A stretch of DNA of 36,952 nucleotides, taken from Nitrospirota bacterium (GTDB lineage Bacteria > Nitrospirota > Leptospirillia > Leptospirillales > Leptospirillaceae). The stretch spans positions 1-36,952 of the forward strand of contig JAJZGM010000002.1 in NCBI GenBank assembly GCA_021828525.1, read 5' to 3'. The position numbers and the translations under genes were made by a program. Positions 31,798 to 36,952 of this stretch are shown in pieces. A model generated the notes under the pieces. The model did not search any database. It worked only from the letters and a program-made list of their open reading frames with translations, and had not been told where the DNA came from. Position 1 is the first letter of the stretch; each line of letters opens with the position of its first letter.

Positions 31798-33156
31798 ATG
31801 AAAAGGAAGATTCACTGGAATGAAAAAACTGTCGGGATTGTGAGTCTCGGGTGCCCGAAGAATGCCTCCGATACAGAACGCATGATCAGCGACCTTTCCG
31901 GAAGAGGATATTCGGTTGTTCCCGACCTCGGTGAGGCAGAAATCCTCCTCGTGAATACGTGCAGCTTTGTCACGGATGCGCGGCAGGAGTCGATCGACAC
32001 CATTCTGGAACTCTCCCGGTACAAGGAGGAAGGAAAGGCGAAATTCCTGGTGGGGGCTGGATGTCTTGTCTCCCGTTACAGAGATCAGATGGGAACGCTC
32101 ATCCCCGAAATGGATCTTGCCCTGACCACCTTCGATGAAGGACGATTGGGCGAGATCCTCGACGAAGTGGGAGGAATCGCCCCAACGGCCAAGCCTCTCC
32201 TGACATTTCCCTTGGCCGAATCTCGACTGACTCCCTCCCATCGGTCGTATGTCAAGGTGTCGGAGGGATGTGACCATCCCTGTACTTTCTGCTCGATTCC
32301 CCTTTCCAGAGGCGGACAGGTCAGCCGCCCTCAGGAGGATATTCTTGCCGAAATCCGTCACCTCTCCTCCCGTGGAGTGAAGGAGGTCACCCTCATTGCC
32401 CAGGACCTGACCCGTTATGGCCACGATCTGGGATTTTCCGAGGGACTGTCGACCCTTCTCGACCGCATTGATCGCGAGGGGGAAATTCCCTGGGTTCGTC
32501 TCCTCTATGCCTATCCCACCCTGGTCACGGAGACTCTCCTTAGGACGATCCGGGAATCGAAAAATATTCTTCCCTACCTCGACATTCCCCTTCAGCATGT
32601 CGATGAAGGCCTCCTGGGTGCCATGAAAAGACCGGGCAGCGTCGATTTCATGAAACGACTGGTTGACCGGATCCGTGACGCTGTTCCGGGGATTGTGCTT
32701 CGGACAACCTTTATCGTGGGCTTCCCCGGTGAGGGGGAAAAAGAATTCGAAGCCCTTCTCAGATTTGTCGAATGGGCCCGGTTCGATCACGTCGGGGTGT
32801 TTGCCTTTTCCCGGGAGGAGGGAACGCCTTCCTACAATCTTCCCGGCCAGGTTCCCCACAGGGTCCGGATGCGCCGGAGGAAGGACCTGATGGCCCTCTC
32901 CTCAAAAATTGCCCTGGACAAAAACCGGACCCTCGAAGGCATGATCTTGCCGGTTCTGATCGAAGGTCTCTCCGAGCAGTCGGATCTTGTCCTTTCCGGA
33001 CGCATCAAGGGAATGGCCCCGGACGGAATTGACGGGGAGGTGCTGGTGCTTTCGGGGCAAGGCCGACCGGGGGACATTGTGGATTGCCGGATCGTGAAGG
33101 CCCATCCCTATGATCTCGAGGCATGGGAAATCGGCGTCCCGGAGCCGGAGCAGTAA
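31798..33156 (+). CDS. rimO: Ribosomal protein S12 methylthiotransferase RimO
   Basis: RimO is a radical SAM enzyme that adds a methylthio group to an Asp of ribosomal protein S12. The 452-residue protein has the N-terminal MTTase domain with cluster cysteines Cys19 (SLGCPKN), Cys55 (NTCSF) and Cys89 (GAGCL), the radical SAM motif Cys158-x3-Cys162-x2-Cys165 (CDHPCTFCSIP), LLYAYPT, YLDIPLQHV, and the C-terminal TRAM domain. SLGCPKN and LSRGGQVSRP favour RimO over MiaB. The ATG is the only start after an in-frame stop at 31771. It stands alone in its direction, after a 122-base gap. Confidence 0.94.
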   Translation: MKRKIHWNEKTVGIVSLGCPKNASDTERMISDLSGRGYSVVPDLGEAEILLVNTCSFVTDARQESIDTILELSRYKEEGKAKFLVGAGCLVSRYRDQMGTLIPEMDLALTTFDEGRLGEILDEVGGIAPTAKPLLTFPLAESRLTPSHRSYVKVSEGCDHPCTFCSIPLSRGGQVSRPQEDILAEIRHLSSRGVKEVTLIAQDLTRYGHDLGFSEGLSTLLDRIDREGEIPWVRLLYAYPTLVTETLLRTIRESKNILPYLDIPLQHVDEGLLGAMKRPGSVDFMKRLVDRIRDAVPGIVLRTTFIVGFPGEGEKEFEALLRFVEWARFDHVGVFAFSREEGTPSYNLPGQVPHRVRMRRRKDLMALSSKIALDKNRTLEGMILPVLIEGLSEQSDLVLSGRIKGMAPDGIDGEVLVLSGQGRPGDIVDCRIVKAHPYDLEAWEIGVPEPEQ

Positions 33157-33210
33157 ACAGTCAAGAGGCTCCGGGGGGGGTGAGGGCAGAATTCTAGGAC
33201 TTTTGTACTA

Positions 33211-33294
33211 TGGTGCGAGAGGGGGGACTTGAACCCCCACGGGGTTACCCGCCAGATCCTAAGTCTGGTGCGTCTGCCATTTCGCCACTCTCGC
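33211..33294 (-). tRNA. tRNA-Leu (anticodon TAG)
   Basis: On the minus strand GCGAGAG pairs with CTCTCGC; anticodon stem CCAGA/TCTGG around loop CTTAGGA gives anticodon TAG; the long variable arm CGGG-TAAC-CCCG is the class II form of leucine tRNA; T arm GGGGG-TTCAAGT-CCCCC; discriminator A, and CCA encoded at 33213-33211. A good promoter lies 15 bases upstream of its 5' end. Confidence 0.96.
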
Positions 33295-33308
33295 AATGAC
33301 AGCCTTGT

Positions 33309-33337
33309 ATTCTAGGAGGTTTCGTTTCCTTTGACAA
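33309..33337 (-). promoter_or_regulatory. Sigma-70 promoter for tRNA-Leu
   Basis: On the minus strand TTGTCA (33337-33332) is followed after 17 bases by TAGAAT (33314-33309). Both boxes match consensus at five of six positions, and the predicted start is near 33302, about 8 bases before the mature tRNA. The promoter overlaps the Shine-Dalgarno site and start codon of the divergent membrane protein gene. Confidence 0.68.
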
Positions 33338-34185
33338 TTGCAGGAAGGAAAGGGTTCCGCCTTTTTCTTCTCCTATTCTCCCTGGGAAACAGCCTCTTTG
33401 CGGTCCTCCTCTACGCCCTGACACGCCCCTCCCTCTCCACCCCCCTTTTTGAATTTCCCCTTCTGGCAAGCCTTCATGCCCTGGTTCTCGGAACCCTCCT
33501 TCCGCTTCTTCTTGATGGGCTCTATCGTGATTCCCCCCTTTTTCGGGTGGCCTCCCTTTTTGTTTGTACAGGCGAGCTGGTTTTGGTGTCAGGGTTCCTG
33601 ACCCTCCCACGGTCAGAACTCCCTTATGATGGCGGGATGATGGTGACAACAGGACTCCTGTTGGCGGCATTTCTCCTGAAACCCGGAAGCTGGCGGTTCC
33701 TCTACTGGATGGCCCTGGGAGGATCGGCCGGACTGGGCATCCTTCTTGGAGAGGTCCTTTCCCGGCCGACCATCGATCCCATTCCCTTTTCGATGATTGC
33801 GGCCCACGGGCTTTTGGGAGCGGGACTGGGCCTCTACCCCCTTTTCTGGGTCAGGAAGGATCAAGAGATTCGAGCGAAGCTTCCGGTGATCGCTCTCGTC
33901 GGGGCTGTCCTGATTTTCCTCACCCTAGTCCTGAAAGAGACCCTGATCAGAGGATCGATGGGGGCTCTTTTCGTCGGGATGGCGATTCTTGCCGCCTCCG
34001 GTCTCGGGAGAGAAGGCCGTCTTTTTGGCCTTCTTTGCGTCGGAGGGGCCGTGATCCTCTGGTTTTCAGGAAGGTTTCTTCCCGGAGAAGGAATGTCCCT
34101 TCTGGGTCTCCTTCTTCTGGGCGGCTGCCTTGTCGGACTAGTCAGAAATCGCCAGGGTCTTCAGGGGGAGCCTGCGGCGGACTGA
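33331..34185 (+). CDS. Polytopic membrane protein of unknown function
   Basis: The 284-residue protein is almost entirely hydrophobic, with about eight or nine transmembrane segments and very few charged residues outside short loops. Two histidines lie in or near membrane segments within similar settings (SLHALVLGTLLPLLLDG and IAAHGLLGAGLGLYPLFWV), which recalls heme-binding membrane proteins of the NnrS or oxidase-subunit-I kind; this is speculation. The start is TTG 33331, with AGGAGG 11 bases upstream. Its 3' end overlaps the convergent AAA+-like gene by 25 bases. Confidence 0.78.
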   Translation: MTIAGRKGFRLFLLLFSLGNSLFAVLLYALTRPSLSTPLFEFPLLASLHALVLGTLLPLLLDGLYRDSPLFRVASLFVCTGELVLVSGFLTLPRSELPYDGGMMVTTGLLLAAFLLKPGSWRFLYWMALGGSAGLGILLGEVLSRPTIDPIPFSMIAAHGLLGAGLGLYPLFWVRKDQEIRAKLPVIALVGAVLIFLTLVLKETLIRGSMGALFVGMAILAASGLGREGRLFGLLCVGGAVILWFSGRFLPGEGMSLLGLLLLGGCLVGLVRNRQGLQGEPAAD

Positions 34186-36952
34186 GATCCGGCGGTGGCC
34201 GGAGCCCCTTCGGAAAGCTCGAGATGGTTGTCCATGATCCCGATTCTGAAAAGGCTTTCTGGAGTCATTGAGGATGCCTGGATCTCCAGGTTTTTCAAAA
34301 CGGGAAGGATCATGGCCTGAATTTTCCGGTTTAGCTCGGATACGGTGATCGTTGCCGGATCAACCTGGTGGGTGAAGAAGGCGGGAATTTCGGGGTCCAC
34401 ATCGAGAATTCCCCTGATCGGATGCTTTTCGAGGAATCGGGATAGGGTCTCGTAAAGGGTGCGGCGAGAGATGTCTTCGATGTCTGTCTCGCTGTAGGCC
34501 GGGAAGGGAACAATCAGGTCGAGGGAGCTCAGTGTTTCCCGGCTGAAGACAGGAAGAAAGGCCAGACGCCGGTTCTTCTCGGAAAGTTTTTCAAGAATCA
34601 TCTCGACCCTGTTTCCGTGTCGGGCTGACTCCATTTCATCCCCGGAAAAGAGTGAAGTGCCGAGGATCAGTGTGCTCCGGGGAACAGAAAGGGGTTTCCC
34701 GCCGGCGTTGATGACTCCTTCGTTCAGGAAGAAAGGGAGGAAATCCCAGGCTGAGGGATGGGCCTGCTCGATGTTGTCAAGGTAGAAAACGGCCTCCGGC
34801 CTTTCTTCGAGGAGGGTCCGGATTCCTTCCGGAACCGGACTCGACTTGGACGAACCGAGCGGCCTCTGGAGCACCATGCTCGCAAACAGACGGTCTGCAT
34901 AGAGCCCCATATCCCGCACCACAAGCCGGCCCTTCCCGGGGTCGAGATGATGTGCGATGGCCTGGGCCGCTTCCAGCTTTCCCGTTCCTTTCGGCCCGGC
35001 GAACAGGAAGGCGCCCCGTATGCCGGATCCCCCCTTCTTGATGTTGTAGGATCCGGCGTCGAGAATGGACCGGATTTCCTCCTGAAGATCCCTTCGCCCC
35101 GGAAATCCCGTCAGGAACTCCGGTTCCGGCGGAGCCATCTGCAAGACCCCTTTTTCCTCGACTTCCTGCTCCTCATGGAGCTCTTCCTGGGGGGGCGCCT
35201 TAGGGGCATCGAGTTCGGAAAAATCGACCTTGTCGGCAGGAGTTCCTTCAAGAATCCGTCCAAGAGCGAACTCCTCAAGTTCGGAAAAGAGGGAGCGCCC
35301 CAGTTCGGTCAGGTCAAGAAGGGAGGAAAAACGCCTGGCGATGAAGGGGTCGATCCTGTTGATATCCTCGGCACCGGCAATAAGCCAGACATTCTTGTCC
35401 TCGTTGGTCTGGGCGAGTTCCATGACCTTCTGGTTGTAAATTTCGCCATGATAGCCGTAATTGGAAAGCTGGACCTTCGGAAAGAGTTCTTCGAGCGGGT
35501 CCACAAAAACCGTCGAAGGACGGTTTTTCCGGCTCTTCAGAAGTAGCGTCCGGAATTCGGTCCCGTCGAGCTTTTTGTCATCGGGAATGGTCATGAAAGG
35601 GAAGCCTACCTGCGCTGAAAGCTTCTCGGCGATCATTCGGCGCACCTGGCGGGTACGCCCGATAATCAGGATCGACTCGTGGGACTTCTTTTGCCGGTTT
35701 GAAAAGAGTTCTTTGGCCCGGTTGACGAGAAGTGGCCCCATCGCCTGGTCTGTGAGCCTCGACCGGACGATCTCCATGGGGCCGGCCGTCGGGTCCTTCC
35801 AGTTCTGGGCCTTTCGACGGATCGAGACATCGATATCGAGCTGCCGGAGGGAACGCCTCAGCTTTCTCGCATAGTCGCTGCTGTGGAGGACCACATCCCG
35901 GATGTCCTCCGGGGCGAATCCCTCCATGAGCACGGCTAGCTTGCCCATGTCGAACCCTGTGATCATGTCGGGGGTCAGGAGAGGGAGATTTCCGGGAAGA
36001 ATTTCGTTTTTCCTGGCCTCCTCCTGGAGAAACCGGGCCAGAAGGGCTTTCCTCATTTCCACCTCCGGCAAGGGAACAGGAACGATCCAGTGGATGATGG
36101 GGGGCGAGGTGAAGGGTTTCGGAAGATCGTCAGCCTTCTCGACAGAGGCGATCAGAAGATGGCTCCGATTTTTTGCGAGACGGGAGAGGAAAATCTGGAT
36201 ATTGTGCAGTCCCTGGGGATTGGTTTGGGAGGCGGTGGAAATGGTCCGACCGTAATTTTCGATATAAATGACCAGGGGGGCAAAGGGCTTGATCTTGAAA
36301 AGGAACCCTTTCCAATAATTGTCCAGCGCCGATCCGTCGACAGACAGGAGAGGCTCCAGCGAGAAATTGTAGAATGGACGTTTGTACTCTCCGGCAAGAG
36401 CCCGAGCAAAAATTGTCCGTCCGATCTGGGATGGTCCCGTCAGAAGGATCCCGTTTTGGACATTTCCGACCGATTTCTGGGCCGTTGCGACTTGGTAGAG
36501 AATCTGTGAAAGTTCGGCCTTGATCTCGGGATTTCCTGGGATCTGACTGAAATCCTCCCCCGGAACAAGAAGTCTGGTTTTTGAAACGATGACTCCCTCA
36601 TCTGCCAGTCCCATTTGGAAAAGGGCGACCAGCGAAAGGACCATGGCCCCGACCAGCCATCCTGCTCCCGTCCCCATGCTGATGATCGAGCTGATGGTGG
36701 CCGAGGGTTTCAGGATGGCTCCGGATATCAGGAAAAAACCTCCATAGATGATCGAGGAGCTCCAGAAATAAATCGCCTTGGGAGCCATGCGGACCGGATT
36801 GGGCTTGAAAACGATCTCTCCGTCGACGTTTTCGGAATGGACCTGGGACGGAATGAGGAGAAAGCCGAGGGCGGAGAGAAGGGTCACTCCCCCGACCGCC
36901 CAGAGGGAGAGGGCCAGGGGGGGGTCGGAGGAGCGGAACACGATTCCGGCTC
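34161..36952 (-). CDS. Membrane-anchored protein with three AAA+-like modules, two degenerate (5' end probably outside)
   Basis: The frame stays open to the window edge; GTG 36941 would give 926 residues, but the start may lie beyond. From GTG: three hydrophobic segments (about 9-31, 57-77, 91-111); module 1 (about 128-350), FtsH-like, with GILLTGPSQIGRT (Walker A Lys replaced by Arg, 169-176) and LVIYIENYGR in place of a DE Walker B; module 2 (about 395-560), with ILIIGRTRQVRR instead of Walker A and VFVDPLEEL; an acidic linker (578-598); module 3 (about 605-890), like the ClpB second ATPase domain, with intact GPKGTGK (649-655), FYLDNIEQAHPSAW (719-732; D-N for D-E) and ILGTS. No HExxH protease motif. 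Role unknown; a membrane remodelling or unfolding machine is inference. Confidence 0.85.
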   Translation of the reverse strand, partial: AGIVFRSSDPPLALSLWAVGGVTLLSALGFLLIPSQVHSENVDGEIVFKPNPVRMAPKAIYFWSSSIIYGGFFLISGAILKPSATISSIISMGTGAGWLVGAMVLSLVALFQMGLADEGVIVSKTRLLVPGEDFSQIPGNPEIKAELSQILYQVATAQKSVGNVQNGILLTGPSQIGRTIFARALAGEYKRPFYNFSLEPLLSVDGSALDNYWKGFLFKIKPFAPLVIYIENYGRTISTASQTNPQGLHNIQIFLSRLAKNRSHLLIASVEKADDLPKPFTSPPIIHWIVPVPLPEVEMRKALLARFLQEEARKNEILPGNLPLLTPDMITGFDMGKLAVLMEGFAPEDIRDVVLHSSDYARKLRRSLRQLDIDVSIRRKAQNWKDPTAGPMEIVRSRLTDQAMGPLLVNRAKELFSNRQKKSHESILIIGRTRQVRRMIAEKLSAQVGFPFMTIPDDKKLDGTEFRTLLLKSRKNRPSTVFVDPLEELFPKVQLSNYGYHGEIYNQKVMELAQTNEDKNVWLIAGAEDINRIDPFIARRFSSLLDLTELGRSLFSELEEFALGRILEGTPADKVDFSELDAPKAPPQEELHEEQEVEEKGVLQMAPPEPEFLTGFPGRRDLQEEIRSILDAGSYNIKKGGSGIRGAFLFAGPKGTGKLEAAQAIAHHLDPGKGRLVVRDMGLYADRLFASMVLQRPLGSSKSSPVPEGIRTLLEERPEAVFYLDNIEQAHPSAWDFLPFFLNEGVINAGGKPLSVPRSTLILGTSLFSGDEMESARHGNRVEMILEKLSEKNRRLAFLPVFSRETLSSLDLIVPFPAYSETDIEDISRRTLYETLSRFLEKHPIRGILDVDPEIPAFFTHQVDPATITVSELNRKIQAMILPVLKNLEIQASSMTPESLFRIGIMDNHLELSEGAPATAGSQSAAGSP

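Noticed and set aside
31792..32859. 355-codon minus-strand frame inside rimO
   Set aside because: Shadow of rimO; composition not protein-like and no start signals.
33108..33670. Minus-strand open frames covering tRNA-Leu
   Set aside because: They read through a well-formed tRNA gene and its promoter; not credible proteins.
34758..35546. 262-codon plus-strand frame opposite the AAA+-like gene
   Set aside because: Overlaps conserved modules on the other strand and has no ribosome binding site.
1..36952. Mobile elements, CRISPR arrays, phage or toxin-antitoxin modules
   Set aside because: I looked for transposase motifs, regular direct repeats and small two-gene toxin pairs; none were seen. 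The coiled-coil/DUF4177 pair does not match a known toxin-antitoxin family.

Overview
The window is about 37 kb of densely packed bacterial chromosome, roughly 55-58% GC by eye, with no insertion sequences, phage genes or CRISPR arrays. The gene set is that of a diderm (Gram-negative) bacterium: FtsQ/FtsA/FtsZ with MurB/MurC/Ddl, two lipoproteins including RlpA, and the hopanoid enzyme HpnH. Gene content and order (dcw tail ending in divIVA, DUF512 radical SAM, rpsF-ssb-rpsR-DUF2232, many GTG/TTG starts) fit a deep-branching lineage. My best guess is Nitrospirota of the Leptospirillum kind, but this is inference from memory and not proven by the sequence.

Layout. 1-9.8 kb (+): the end of the division and cell wall cluster: murC (5' end cut off by the window), murB, ddl, ftsQ, ftsA, ftsZ, pgeF, yggS, proC, yggT, divIVA, then a DUF167 gene. 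A perfect terminator-type hairpin lies just after divIVA. 9.9-12.5 kb (-): glk, pgl and a membrane-anchored unknown. 12.6-14.5 kb (+): hpnH and a metallophosphatase. hpnH and glk are driven by two divergent promoters that share one palindromic -10 box. 14.5-15.9 kb (-): the HemY-type porphyrinogen oxidase. 15.9-16.2 kb: a 311-base regulatory gap with divergent promoters for hemY and tig, an inverted repeat and a leader hairpin.

16.2-19.6 kb (+): tig-clpP-clpX (ribosome-bound chaperone plus ClpXP protease); the trigger factor has a very His-rich tail. 19.6-20.2 kb (-): a second anchored unknown. 20.3-24.5 kb (+): a helical-repeat lipoprotein, pgsA-like CDP-alcohol phosphatidyltransferase, PDZ/DUF512 radical SAM protein, ispE. 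Then tRNA-Gln(TTG), prs, rplY, pth, ychF, rpsF, ssb, rpsR, a DUF2232 membrane protein, rlpA and two tiny genes to 31.2 kb. 31.2-31.7 kb (-): an anchored coiled-coil unknown. 31.8-33.2 kb (+): rimO. tRNA-Leu(TAG) is on the minus strand at 33.2-33.3 kb. A polytopic membrane protein (+) follows, and a large membrane-anchored protein with three AAA+-like modules (-) runs off the right edge.

Most of the window is housekeeping: envelope growth and division on the left, protein quality control in the middle, precursor supply (PRPP, isoprenoid, phospholipid) and translation on the right. The least explained parts are the three-module AAA+-like protein with two degenerate nucleotide sites, its convergent membrane partner, the shared-core glk/hpnH promoter, the tig control region, and several single-pass proteins of unknown function.
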